Shown one piece after another: positions 8,624 through 17,606 of a stretch of 64,000 nt of DNA (position 1 is its first letter; the number at the start of each line of letters is the position of its first letter). Below the pieces are notes generated by a model. It worked only from the letters and a program-made list of their open reading frames with translations, made no database searches and was not told the origin of the DNA. The translations under genes and the position numbers were made by a program. Source of the DNA: an uncultured Piscinibacter sp. (GTDB lineage: Bacteria; Pseudomonadota; Gammaproteobacteria; Burkholderiales; Burkholderiaceae_C); assembly GCF_937952055.1 (NCBI RefSeq), contig NZ_CALFYO010000020.1, forward strand, positions 62,001 to 126,000, in the 5' to 3' direction.

Positions 8624-9871
8624 TTAAGGCAACAGACGTTTGCCTAGGACGTCCCGGCAGAGGTGGTCATCAATCACCACGAAGTCTCGGCGTCGATGAC
8701 TCGCCACCGAAACCGGGGTTGGATGACCGTAGCCGGTGTGGGTGCCGGCTGAGAAGAACGCCTTCGACTGCAGGGGGTGCCGGGGCGCGACGACCTGAGC
8801 CGCACTCGCCTCGTCACCATGATGAGGAACGACGACCGCGTCGAAGCGGTCAAGCGCCATCGACACGATTGCTCTGTTGCCGTCCTCCGCCATCCGCTCG
8901 TAGACGTAGTCGCCCGGCAGAAGCCCTCTCCCTCCCTCGCAATACACAGCGGTCACCAAGCACTCACCGTTCTTGTCGCTGGCGGTCGGCTTGCTCCTGC
9001 GCACATCGAGCCAGTTCCGAGAGTTCAGGTTGAAGACATGGTCCTCTACGCCGACAACCTTGGGCTTCACCGCTGGTGCAGAAAAGGCCAATGCCGGCTC
9101 TCCTGCGGGCAGAAATACGCTTCGCACCTTGGCCAGAACGGCGGCATCCCAGTCTAGAAGTCGCCAATGGTCCGAATCCGGGTGAGAAAGAATCGCCGCT
9201 GCCTCCTCCAACTCGGAAACAAGTGGGCCCAGTTCGTTGACGAACGGCTTGCCGTCATCGTGCAGACCGGCCAGATACTGCTTGCGGCGCACCGGCGTCC
9301 CAGCGCCAGCGTCGAGGATGTAGCCCGTGCGGGACCCATGAAAGACCGAGCACATGCCCTGCCCCACATGGAACGTGGTCAGGCTGCACTGAGCCTGTTC
9401 TGCGATAGCAGGCAAGAGAGCAACAGAACTTGCCGCTGCAATCGGCGCCACCTTGGCCCCCTCGACCGGGCTGATATCCCGCACTCGGATGTAGCTTGGG
9501 TCAGCCGCCTGGAAGGCCGGGTAGGCGTAGCTGCTGGAGAACTCACGGACCACCTCATACTCAACCTTAAACCATCGGTCTCGCGGAAGCGCATCCTCTA
9601 GGTCAGTGAAATGCAGTCCGTTCCCTCGCCAATTGCCGTACATAGCCCAGAAGGGAGGTGGACCAATCTCTCCGATGTCTCGCCAGTCAATGTCAATGAC
9701 AAACGTTCGGCATCCCCATGACGAGTTGTAGCTCGCACTCTCGAATGCCGACCTGTCAACGCCGATGAGTCGCACACAATTGCGGTACGGTGGATAGTCC
9801 TTGACCGCCCACAAGGACTCCAGCTGCGCAAAGAGCTGGCCTTCCGGAATGCCCCATTCCCCGTCATTCAT
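8624..9871 (-). CDS. Metallo-beta-lactamase-fold hydrolase 1 (ComEC-like MBL domain)
   Basis: A 415-aa protein. The N-terminal 160 residues are of unknown type. An MBL domain follows: FHVGQGMCSVF, ILDAGAG, then the metal motif HPDSDH (His230, Asp232, Asp234, His235). This is the HxDxDH variant of the usual HxHxDH. Later ligands are likely in LLPGDYV and VVPHHGDEAS. The layout resembles MBL domains of ComEC and related nucleases or phosphodiesterases. It lies 106 bp downstream of a second MBL gene with a different N-terminus. The substrate is unknown; nucleic acid or a signalling nucleotide is plausible. Confidence 0.85.
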   Translation of the reverse strand: MNDGEWGIPEGQLFAQLESLWAVKDYPPYRNCVRLIGVDRSAFESASYNSSWGCRTFVIDIDWRDIGEIGPPPFWAMYGNWRGNGLHFTDLEDALPRDRWFKVEYEVVREFSSSYAYPAFQAADPSYIRVRDISPVEGAKVAPIAAASSVALLPAIAEQAQCSLTTFHVGQGMCSVFHGSRTGYILDAGAGTPVRRKQYLAGLHDDGKPFVNELGPLVSELEEAAAILSHPDSDHWRLLDWDAAVLAKVRSVFLPAGEPALAFSAPAVKPKVVGVEDHVFNLNSRNWLDVRRSKPTASDKNGECLVTAVYCEGGRGLLPGDYVYERMAEDGNRAIVSMALDRFDAVVVPHHGDEASAAQVVAPRHPLQSKAFFSAGTHTGYGHPTPVSVASHRRRDFVVIDDHLCRDVLGKRLLP

Positions 9872-9977
9872 CTCACGAGCCCCGTTTCTGCCAACTGCAT
9901 GAAGCCACGGTCTGGTGCGAAGCCAGCCGACCTCGGGCCATGCATCGCATTACCTCAAGTTCGATTCTGGACAGTTG

Positions 9978-11495
9978 CTACGTCAGGTCGAACTCGACCC
10001 AACGTAGGCGAGGCTCGTCAGACCCTGAAGTCGCAGACCCCCATCGCACACCCTGCACGCACCCTGTCGGCGTCCGAAACGGCGCATTGCTTCCTGTCAG
10101 CCAACCGTCATCAGCCCTGACTACTCGGTCCCCGCACAGCCGCTCAAGAGCCGCGAGGATGCCGTGGTAAGGCATCTCGCCCCACTTCACCTTCTTTGCA
10201 TCCGCCTCGTTGGTGGGGATGAAGGCCGACAGGTCGGGGTTCGTCATCAATTCCAGGCCCTTGTCCTGCAGCGTTGCATTCTGGCTGCCGTGGTGCCCGA
10301 CCTTGTAATAGACGGTCCTTGCCAACAGGTCAGGCCCGGTGACCACAGCACCGTCCTTGAAGGTCCAAGTTGTATCCTGCCAGCTAAGCCAGTTCCCCAC
10401 CTGAGCGTCCGCTGCGAAGAGAAAGACGCGCTGGGTATCCACGAACTCGAACGCAAGAACAAGACTCGTGTTGTTGGTCTTGCTGTCAAGCTGCAGCGCC
10501 AGTTCGCCGCTCGACGTCAGCCAGTCATGGTCGATTCGCCGCCAGGCCTGGTCGGTTTCGTTCGGGTCCACAAGCTTCTTGCGCCGCCTCGAGCTGACGG
10601 CAGGCGCAGCAGAGGTCATCGGGCCGAAGTAGTGGTCGCGGGCAAACGCTTGAATCGGGTTCTCCCCTGACTGGGCCCCTGGTGCCGCGAGGTCGCCAAG
10701 GTCACTGCCCGTGGAAGCCTCGAACGGTGCCGCAGCGTCCTCTACAAGGTACTCGCTGCCTTGCGCCGCCATCGCACTCGACAGCGAGTACGCGATGCGG
10801 GAACCATTCGCCTTGTCGGCAACCTTGTACATCTCGCCTGCACGCTCAAGGATGCGCAGGTAGTTCTCATCCCTTGACGGGGCCAAGACGTAGATGCGCA
10901 GGCTCGGCAGACCCTTGATGGCCAGAGGCGGTTGGGCGGGTTCGAGGTATCGGATGCCTTTGGTCGCCATCGCCTCGGCACACTTCCGAAAGGCCCGCAC
11001 CCGCTCACCCTTCGCGCCGAAGCTGAAGCCCAGAAGCGAGTCCAGACCGTCTCGAAGCGCCTGCATCCCAGGACTCAAGCCTTGTGCCGAACTCAGCGCG
11101 TGACTTGCTCCTGAAAGAGCGCTCAAGGCCTGTTGCGTGAACTTGTCGAGTGCCTGCGCTTGCGGGTCCGACTCCGACTCGGTCCATGCCATCCAGAGCT
11201 CGCCGATGGTGATGTTTGCGAACCGATTCGGCCCCGGGGAGAAGGCCGAGTTGTGGTCCGTATGCTCGTGAGTCAGAACGAGGACGTCGATGTGCCCTCC
11301 CGTCGTGGTCTCGATATCCGCAACGATGGCGTCGACAATCTTGGAGCCGCCCGTGATGGACGTGTGGATACCGCAGTCGATGAGCATCCAGTACGGCTTG
11401 CCGTCGCTCTTCGTGAACCTGAGCAGATGGCAATCTCCGATGCCTTGACAGTAGTGCCGAACGGTGAAGCCTGACGGCGTAGTTTTGGCAACCAT
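9978..11495 (-). CDS. Metallo-beta-lactamase-fold hydrolase 2
   Basis: A 505-aa protein. The canonical metal motif is complete: THEHTDHN gives His76, His78, Asp80 and His81. The strand before it, WMLIDCGIHTS, is typical of the fold, and VGHHGSQNATL supplies a late histidine. The start is set at ATG 11495. It lies one base after the stop of the protease gene and has GGGAGG spaced 7 nt upstream, whereas the longer frame would overlap the protease. Coupled expression with the protease is therefore expected. It is longer than a plain MBL (about 250 aa), with an insertion carrying charged, disordered-looking sequence. Substrate unknown. Confidence 0.87.
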   Translation of the reverse strand: MVAKTTPSGFTVRHYCQGIGDCHLLRFTKSDGKPYWMLIDCGIHTSITGGSKIVDAIVADIETTTGGHIDVLVLTHEHTDHNSAFSPGPNRFANITIGELWMAWTESESDPQAQALDKFTQQALSALSGASHALSSAQGLSPGMQALRDGLDSLLGFSFGAKGERVRAFRKCAEAMATKGIRYLEPAQPPLAIKGLPSLRIYVLAPSRDENYLRILERAGEMYKVADKANGSRIAYSLSSAMAAQGSEYLVEDAAAPFEASTGSDLGDLAAPGAQSGENPIQAFARDHYFGPMTSAAPAVSSRRRKKLVDPNETDQAWRRIDHDWLTSSGELALQLDSKTNNTSLVLAFEFVDTQRVFLFAADAQVGNWLSWQDTTWTFKDGAVVTGPDLLARTVYYKVGHHGSQNATLQDKGLELMTNPDLSAFIPTNEADAKKVKWGEMPYHGILAALERLCGDRVVRADDGWLTGSNAPFRTPTGCVQGVRWGSATSGSDEPRLRWVEFDLT

Positions 11496-11496
11496 G

Positions 11497-14400
11497 TCAG
11501 CACCTCCCGTGACCGCTATGCAGCAGCGCAAAGGGCTCGGCCCGACTGTCGTCAAGGTATAGAGCCCTCAGCGATGACGCAGCGGGAGAACTCGCCATTC
11601 GGCGCTGTCGCTCGAGACGTGACGCGCTGCCGCTGTTCTTCACAATGGCATACCGGACCTCGCACCGCCCCGGTCGGGGGTCGAGTATCAGGGTCGCCCC
11701 ACCGCGAAACCACATCTGCGGACCGTTCGGGTCCTTCGGATTAACTGGCACTCGGCGCCTCTGAAGGACGGTGGCGACCACCTCGACGTGAAAGCTTCCA
11801 TCCGGTGCAACCCGTCGCGACGGTCTGATGCTCGGTACGTCAAACGTCGTCTGGCCAGCGGCCGCCTCCTTGTTGACCTCTCCCGTGATGCTGTAACGAG
11901 GCACCCCGGGTAGCAGGCCGAACTGGGCATGCACGTCTTCGCGCTCAGCGAGCAGCTTCCTCATCGCCATGAAGAACAGCCACCGGTTCTTCTCATTGAG
12001 TTGGAACACCTTCGACCGGTCAAGCGCCCGGTCCCAGCCAAAGTCGAGGTCCTTGACCAGCGGACCGAGCCAGTCGGGTTTTGGGTCTTCGAGCGTTTGC
12101 CAGGCCAACGTCTCTTCGGACACGGTTCGAACGTCGCGCGGCAGCAGGTCGCGCCTGCGGAAGGCCTCCATGAACGCCAGCCGATAGTGGTACTTGTCGT
12201 TTGCCACCAGGTCGATGTCTGCGGTGATGAGGGCCCGCAGATATTCGCCAAAGGTGATGTCGACGGCGGGACAGTAGTCCAGGGCGCGAATGCACATCCT
12301 CAGCACATGCCGCGCGGTCTTGCAGGCCTCTTCGGTGAGCCGATTGACCAGGTCAGGGTGTAGTGCGCCAGCTGGCAGTACGCCAGTGCCGTTCGTCGCG
12401 ATTCGAATGAGGTCCGCCGTCCGGTTGTCGACGATGCTCAGGAAGGCCTGATAGACCGCCGACACCAGAATGGAGCCGCGCGCATGCACGTCCATCGTCT
12501 TGGCATAGCTGAGCGCGCCAATCTCCTTACCCAGGTAGTCGCGGAGCGGTCCTCCGCGCGCCGTCCCTTCGCCAAACTGCTGGGCCAGCGAGCCGAGCAA
12601 CTTGGCGGCATCCAGTCTTCCGCGCGCACGCGCAATCTGAAAGCGTATCAGTTCGGGGATGGCAAAGTGCTGGAAGATGGCCACGATGTCCGCGAAGGCC
12701 TCGTGGAAGGCAGGCACATCGGGATTCGATGCCTCCTGAAACTTGCGATGCAGGCCATCCAGCAGTGCATGCGACATCTCGTGGGCAATGATGTCGCTCG
12801 ACAGGCACGTGAAGACCATCGAACCGTTCGGCGTGGAGTCCTCTGGCGTCGACGTGGCCCGGAAGTACCCGAACAGCAGAGCCACCTTGTCCGGGCTGTA
12901 GTACGCGTTGTCGGTGCGCAGGGCGTGCGGATAGATGCGCAGGCGAGGAACTTCGTAGGCCTTCGGGACTGTCTTGCCGTCCTTCTCGAAGGTGCTCCAG
13001 CGGGGCGCCCACAGCACCTTGCGGCCGAGCGCTTCCTCGAAGTTGCCAATCGTCCGCATCGCAACGGCATAAACCATCTGCTGGTGGAACTCGGGGTTAC
13101 CTTCCGAGGGCGGCCATCCGTCCTGGGCCAGCAGTTTGGGTTCGTTGAGGTTGACGGGGTCGTACAGCCGGTTCGAGGCTGGGTCAACGTCCACGACTTC
13201 GAGATACTCCCCAACCGGACCAGGCGCCAAGTTCTCTTCCCATGGGATGCTCAGTACGGTCTCGTTCACCGCGACCGACGCCAGCGACTTGGCGATAGAC
13301 GGGTCAAGCGCGTACACACGCAGTCGGCGAGGCGGAGGCGGCAGTACCTTCGGCTTGCGCTTGACGGACCGACTGGCCACGGCAGTCGGCACGGTTCCAG
13401 CTGCGACCTGCGTCCTGCCCAGTTGCCGCTCCAGAAACACCCGTAGCGGCGCGGAGGGATTCCCGGCATCCAGAGCAGCTTCGAGGTACTTGTTGCGCGC
13501 CACCGACGTGACGTCCCCCGCCTCGACATCACAGTCCGCAACGGCAGCCTCGACCGCTCGGACGCGCTGAGCCATCTGCGTCAGCTCGAGGGACAGCATC
13601 TCAACGACGTGAACCGGCAGTCCGGGCTGCAGGCTCACGCCCCCGCCAAAGATGAGATTCAACCATCCCCAGCTGGGCTCAGCTTGCGAAGCCATCGACA
13701 AGGTTTCGGCGATGGGCGGTTGAATGGCGAGCGCTCGTTCCGCCTGCATGACGCCTTGTCCCACCTTGGCAAGGGTCTCTTCGTCATCCATGGATGCCGT
13801 CTGCTTCAGCGCGGACTCGAAGAGAGCGAACCTGGCGGCCTGAACTCGCATCCACGGCTCTGGGTACTTCTCCAGCTCGGTCCGATACTTGGCAATCCAG
13901 AGGGCCACAGCGGCCGCAATCTGTGGCGTTGCTGCCGACGTGCCCGCACCATCCATGCTGACTAGATTGCCGCAGCCGAATTCCGCCCACGGAACATTCG
14001 GGGTGTATGCCCCAAGTGCAGTGGGCATCTTGCTCTGGGGTCCGTAGTTCCCCTGCATCGTCTTCAGCTTCAGGCCCGCGTAGGCGCGGCCATCTGCCAT
14101 CACGCCGCAAGCAGCAAGAACGCGTCGGTACCGGGCGGGAAAGACGATGGTCTTGGGCGTCGGCAGCTTCGCGTAGTTGTTTCCGGCGGCCGTGACCATG
14201 AACACCCCGGACTCGTAGGCCAGGTTTACGGCATCCGCCAACGCGCGGGAGGTCAACCCTCCCATGCTCATCGAGAGCACATGGGCACCGAGGTCGACGG
14301 CATGCTGAAGTCCTTGGACCATCGTTCCGGTCGAGAACCGCACCACCCAGTCGGCAATACGGATGGGAACGACCGTGGCAAACGGAGCGCCCCCTAGGTA

Positions 14401-15117
14401 GTCCGAGAAGCCCGGCCATGCCCCGTCAATTCGGTTGCCTGCAAGAAGCGCAAGCGTTGCAGTGCCGTGCCCTTGATTACGGAACGCAGGCAGTCCATCC
14501 GGCGTTCGGTCAGTTGCGTCGTTCGGTCGGTCCGGGTCAACGAAGTTGCGTTGGTTCGCCAAGTCGAGGTGGACCGGACGTGTCGCGTGGTCCGGGTCAA
14601 ATCCCGTGTCAAGGTGTGCCACGATGACTTTCGCCAGAAGGTCCGGGGCAATCGCCTCTCGGGCGGCGGCCAGTTGCGAGTAGGCTGCCCCGAGATTCCA
14701 GGCGTTTCCATCTGGAGAGGTGGCCTTGCCGCCACTCTTGTCCTGTGGGCGGAACGTGCACGACTTCGCCAGACCCAAGGCGCCGTCAGGCCTCTCAGCG
14801 TCACCGAACCAAGACTGCTCGAAGTCTGGTTCGACAAACTCGACGCCACCGCCGGCCCCCACCCCCATGGGACCTCCGGCCTGCATCTCCTGAACCAGGC
14901 GATACGCTGCATCCCATGCGTTGTCGTCGCCAGAGGTACGAACCCGAAACCACGTCGCCGGCTGCCCGCCGTGCAGCCCCGGCCTTCGCGGGGAGCCTCC
15001 GCTCGGAGGCAGGATGAGGATGGGCTCAACCGACTGAGGGCCGAGGCTCTTCGAGAGTGCCCGGAGGGTCTTCTTGGAGTCACCGCGAACTTTGACCAGA
15101 AGACCGGTGCGCTTCAT
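11497..15117 (-). CDS. Giant two-domain protease: subtilisin-like (S8) plus HExxH gluzincin-like metalloprotease
   Basis: A 1206-aa protein without a signal peptide, so probably cytoplasmic. Residues 160-440 are a subtilase with an intact triad: Asp170 (HLDTGF), His217 (GHGTATL), Ser394 (GAGTSAATPQ) and oxyanion Asn313 (AAGNN). Residues 600-960 carry a thermolysin-like zinc site: HEMSH at 779-783 and a third ligand Glu806 in HEAFAD. A 100-residue region before the subtilase domain may act as propeptide or sensor. Two unrelated active proteases in one intracellular chain is unusual. The start at 15117 has GGGAG 8 nt upstream; a GTG one codon earlier is possible. MBL2 begins one base after its stop. 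Confidence 0.9.
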   Translation of the reverse strand: MKRTGLLVKVRGDSKKTLRALSKSLGPQSVEPILILPPSGGSPRRPGLHGGQPATWFRVRTSGDDNAWDAAYRLVQEMQAGGPMGVGAGGGVEFVEPDFEQSWFGDAERPDGALGLAKSCTFRPQDKSGGKATSPDGNAWNLGAAYSQLAAAREAIAPDLLAKVIVAHLDTGFDPDHATRPVHLDLANQRNFVDPDRPNDATDRTPDGLPAFRNQGHGTATLALLAGNRIDGAWPGFSDYLGGAPFATVVPIRIADWVVRFSTGTMVQGLQHAVDLGAHVLSMSMGGLTSRALADAVNLAYESGVFMVTAAGNNYAKLPTPKTIVFPARYRRVLAACGVMADGRAYAGLKLKTMQGNYGPQSKMPTALGAYTPNVPWAEFGCGNLVSMDGAGTSAATPQIAAAVALWIAKYRTELEKYPEPWMRVQAARFALFESALKQTASMDDEETLAKVGQGVMQAERALAIQPPIAETLSMASQAEPSWGWLNLIFGGGVSLQPGLPVHVVEMLSLELTQMAQRVRAVEAAVADCDVEAGDVTSVARNKYLEAALDAGNPSAPLRVFLERQLGRTQVAAGTVPTAVASRSVKRKPKVLPPPPRRLRVYALDPSIAKSLASVAVNETVLSIPWEENLAPGPVGEYLEVVDVDPASNRLYDPVNLNEPKLLAQDGWPPSEGNPEFHQQMVYAVAMRTIGNFEEALGRKVLWAPRWSTFEKDGKTVPKAYEVPRLRIYPHALRTDNAYYSPDKVALLFGYFRATSTPEDSTPNGSMVFTCLSSDIIAHEMSHALLDGLHRKFQEASNPDVPAFHEAFADIVAIFQHFAIPELIRFQIARARGRLDAAKLLGSLAQQFGEGTARGGPLRDYLGKEIGALSYAKTMDVHARGSILVSAVYQAFLSIVDNRTADLIRIATNGTGVLPAGALHPDLVNRLTEEACKTARHVLRMCIRALDYCPAVDITFGEYLRALITADIDLVANDKYHYRLAFMEAFRRRDLLPRDVRTVSEETLAWQTLEDPKPDWLGPLVKDLDFGWDRALDRSKVFQLNEKNRWLFFMAMRKLLAEREDVHAQFGLLPGVPRYSITGEVNKEAAAGQTTFDVPSIRPSRRVAPDGSFHVEVVATVLQRRRVPVNPKDPNGPQMWFRGGATLILDPRPGRCEVRYAIVKNSGSASRLERQRRMASSPAASSLRALYLDDSRAEPFALLHSGHGRC

Positions 15118-15229
15118 CACTTTCTCTCCCGCGTTGTTCGGCTCTCTGCCTTCCGTCGCAGCCTAGTCGAACACTTGATAGCACGCTAGTGCCATGCTGG
15201 GGCCGTAAGCTGGTCAGCAGTTCAGAGGT

Positions 15230-15700
15230 CTAGCGAACAAAGAGGACGTCCGACAACATCTTGGGAGAACGCGGCGTAGCCCGCGCGGACTTCTTTCTTG
15301 GGCGTTCCATTGGTGACAAGCACTGTGCGCAAAGCAGCGCGTCCGCCACAGCAAATCCGTCTAGTTTGTAGAACTCCGCTCCCGGCTGTTGAAAGTGGCG
15401 GACGTCTGCTCTACGAGCCACAGCCTTCGCGAGAGCTACGCTACCGCTGTCAACCAACCAAGCGAAGATGGCAGTGACGAAGAGTCGTGAGTTCTCGGCG
15501 ACCACATGCAAACAGTCGTCGGCTTCAGACAGCCACTTCGCTCGTTGACCTTCATTCAAGCTCGCCGCCTGAAAGGCCGCGAGAACTGGAGCAAGTGCGG
15601 GGCCGGCTGCTGTCGCGTCAGGTCGCGCGGCAACGAGTCGCCGGTACAGCTCGTAGAACTGCTCTTGGTTTATTCGCGTGCCGCATAGAACTGCCGCCAC
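15230..15700 (-). CDS. Unknown 156-aa protein, first gene of the leftward array
   Basis: A largely helical protein with no domain I recognise; codon choice is natural. The C-terminus is basic (RPRKKSARATPRSPK). It begins with GTG at 15700, with AAGGA a few bases upstream. It lies 112 bp upstream of the giant protease and is the first gene of the leftward run, so it may be a sensor, regulator or substrate of the protease. That is inference from position only. Confidence 0.6.
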   Translation of the reverse strand: MAAVLCGTRINQEQFYELYRRLVAARPDATAAGPALAPVLAAFQAASLNEGQRAKWLSEADDCLHVVAENSRLFVTAIFAWLVDSGSVALAKAVARRADVRHFQQPGAEFYKLDGFAVADALLCAQCLSPMERPRKKSARATPRSPKMLSDVLFVR

Positions 15701-15943
15701 ACCATCCTTGGTCCCCTCGGTCTGACATCGCCATCTTGCCGCCCACTCTCTCCACGCTGGTGAGCTGGCTGGGAGCGGTCAACGTCTGCTGCACGCAGAG
15801 CCAGCGCCTTGGGCGGTCGCACGGAGCGTCGCCGACTCTATGCAGCCCGCACCCCATGTCTGCACCCCGCAAAGGAGGATGACGCGCGGCCTATGCACCC
15901 ACGCCACCGCTCGATTCACACCCGAGTGCTGCGGTCGCGGTCG

Positions 15944-15971
15944 ATATTATTACCCAACCACCACATTACAA
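15944..15971 (-). promoter_or_regulatory. Putative sigma70-type promoter for the leftward array
   Basis: On the minus strand a TTGTAA box (15966-15971) is followed after 16 bases by TAATAT (15944-15949), inside the AT-rich patch. It points toward the 156-aa gene, about 240 bp away. It is the best match seen in this intergenic region, but short boxes like these can arise by chance. Confidence 0.35.
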
Positions 15972-16100
15972 TAGCTGCAGTATTTAATATCTCGACGATG
16001 GGAGTGAAATATACATCAGCGCCCAGGCTTTTGGCAATGAATTATTCAACGATATCAACGAGATAGCTCATGCTTGAGAGATATTCGTGAATCCCTCTGC

Positions 16101-16190
16101 GGACACCCCAATTCGCAAGTCGAACTTGCCCTGCCAACAGCCCGAGTGAGCCGAAGATTCGCACACCCCAATACTCAAACGGAGTGTGCC
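16101..16190 (+). repeat. Two 30-bp direct repeats upstream of tnsA (possible TnsB-binding sites)
   Basis: Copies at 16101-16130 and 16161-16190 agree at 21 of 30 positions and are exactly 60 bp apart. Both contain ACACCCCAAT and end in TGCC. The second copy covers the Shine-Dalgarno of tnsA. Tn7 has several direct TnsB-binding repeats next to tnsA that both define the right end and repress tnsABC, so a similar role is likely here. Confidence 0.5.
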
Positions 16191-16191
16191 C

Positions 16192-16830
16192 ATGGCGAAA
16201 CGCCAAACCGCGACACGGACCATTTCGAATGCCGGTCGCCTGCGGGTCCTGAGGGTCGTCGCCGCCATCAAGGCGATTGGCCTGGCCCCCACCGAGTCGT
16301 CGGTCGAAGCCGACGGCCTCATCGACCTGGAATACGACCCGACCATCGACCGCTTCGAAGTCCAGGCGGTGACGGTCGAGGTCACAGTCGATGGCCGGAC
16401 CGTCAAATACACCCCGGACGTCCGCTACGTCCGCCGAACCGGCGTCATAGGGTTCCGCGAGTTCAAGGGGTCCATGGAGGACCTCGACACCGACACCGCC
16501 CGCAAGCTGGAAGCCGCCAACGAGCGTTTCCTGCGCGACGGCTACGAGTTCTCCGTCATGGATGCGGCGCAGCTGCGAGTGGGCTGCCGCATGGACAACC
16601 TGCGCCTGCTGCACCGCTACGCCCGTTGGCCGGCGCCGGCAGCGCTGCGCGCGCAGGTGCTCGAAGCGCTTGAGGCCCGGCCGCGCCAGACCCTGGGCGA
16701 GCTGCGCTCGTTGGTCGGCAACGCCCACCTCGGCGGCCTGTACAGGATGCTCTGGGACCGGCAGGTCGGCGTCGACCTGCTGAGCGAGCCGCTGTCGGCG
16801 TGGACGCCGGTGTGGAGGGTCGCCGCATGA
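16192..16830 (+). CDS. tnsA: TnsA-like heteromeric transposase endonuclease subunit
   Basis: A 212-aa protein. A PD-(D/E)xK-type core is visible: Asp76 in YTPDVRYV and Glu90-x-Lys92 in FREFK. In Tn7, TnsA cuts the 5' ends of the transposon while TnsB cuts and joins the 3' ends. The C-terminal half is helical and would contact TnsC. The start is ATG 16192, with GGAG spaced 7 nt. Its stop overlaps the start of the next gene (ATGA). The position, first in a tnsABC-tniQ order, supports the call; similarity to Tn7 TnsA is at motif level. Confidence 0.85.
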   Translation: MAKRQTATRTISNAGRLRVLRVVAAIKAIGLAPTESSVEADGLIDLEYDPTIDRFEVQAVTVEVTVDGRTVKYTPDVRYVRRTGVIGFREFKGSMEDLDTDTARKLEAANERFLRDGYEFSVMDAAQLRVGCRMDNLRLLHRYARWPAPAALRAQVLEALEARPRQTLGELRSLVGNAHLGGLYRMLWDRQVGVDLLSEPLSAWTPVWRVAA

Positions 16831-17606
16831 AAGCATCCCTGCTGTCGTTTGTCCGGGGCGCGAAGTACAGCCTGAACGGCCAGATGGTCGAAGTCGAGAG
16901 CGTCGACCTCAAGGAAGGCACGGCCATCCTCAAGGCCCAGTACCCCAACAAGGCGTCGCTGCGCTACAGCCTTGCGGAGCTGAGCACGATGTTCTTCCGT
17001 GGCGAACTGAACCTGCCGTCCGATACCGCCGCATCGCACGAACCGACTTGGAAGGCCACGCTCAAACCGCTGACGCAAGAACAGCGCAAGCGGGTGGAGC
17101 GTCGCATCGCCTACACGAATGCCTGCACCCCGCTCTATCCGGTCGGTCCGTTGAGCCGTCGCTTGTCGACCGCCATCGCCGAGGTCGCACAGCGCCTCGG
17201 AGACAAGCGGCCACCGTCACCTCATTCAGTCTACCGCTGGATGCGCCGCTACATCCTGTCGAACTACAACACCGCCGTCTTCTTTCAGGACGCGGGCGCC
17301 ATCCGGCAGCGCAAGCCCCGCGTCGACAAGGGCGTGCGCGACCTGCTGGCCGTGGAAATCGAACGTCTGCTGGGCGCCGACAAGAAGGCCACCCTCCATG
17401 GCGTCATGGACGAAGCCTTGGCCTCGGTGGCAAAGCAGCTGGGCCACATCCACTTCATCGCCAAGGACGGGAGCCAGCAGGTCGCGGCCGAATTTATCGT
17501 CGAACGGGAGCGACAACGCGCACAGGCCGCCGAGGAGGAGCAGACGAAGCGGAGGCAGACGAAGCAGGACGAGCGCAAGACGGAGGACTACCGTGCAGCA
17601 GCCTGA
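16827..17606 (+). CDS. tnsB: TnsB transposase, N-terminal fragment (DNA-binding part)
   Basis: A 259-aa protein equal to the N-terminal, helix-turn-helix-containing part of a TnsB/TniA transposase (VYRWMRRYILSN segment; a charged helical tail at the end). It lacks the catalytic RNase H core, which continues in the next ORF in another frame. It overlaps tnsA by 4 nt. The stop at 17604-17606 is crossed by the next ORF, which starts at GTG 17593 with its own GGAGGA. This looks like an organised split rather than a random frameshift. Confidence 0.8.
   Translation: MKASLLSFVRGAKYSLNGQMVEVESVDLKEGTAILKAQYPNKASLRYSLAELSTMFFRGELNLPSDTAASHEPTWKATLKPLTQEQRKRVERRIAYTNACTPLYPVGPLSRRLSTAIAEVAQRLGDKRPPSPHSVYRWMRRYILSNYNTAVFFQDAGAIRQRKPRVDKGVRDLLAVEIERLLGADKKATLHGVMDEALASVAKQLGHIHFIAKDGSQQVAAEFIVERERQRAQAAEEEQTKRRQTKQDERKTEDYRAAA
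17582..17587 (+). promoter_or_regulatory. Shine-Dalgarno GGAGGA before the middle transposase ORF
   Basis: GGAGGA ends 5 nt before the GTG at 17593. It lies inside the last codons of the N-terminal transposase fragment. It is one of the strongest ribosome-binding sites in the window and argues that the middle fragment is translated as its own polypeptide. Confidence 0.7.

Larger units (their letters stand above)
15701..16191. other. Intergenic region between the leftward defence array and the rightward transposition genes
   Basis: About 490 bases with no convincing gene. The part at 15945-16070 is strikingly AT-rich compared with everything around it. It holds a putative leftward promoter and, near tnsA, two 30-bp direct repeats. 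A transposon end could lie here, but I cannot place its exact terminus. Confidence 0.6.

Noticed and set aside
16042..16836. Minus-strand frame opposite tnsA
   Set aside because: Antisense to a gene with recognised nuclease motifs and a good ribosome-binding site; no domain of its own.
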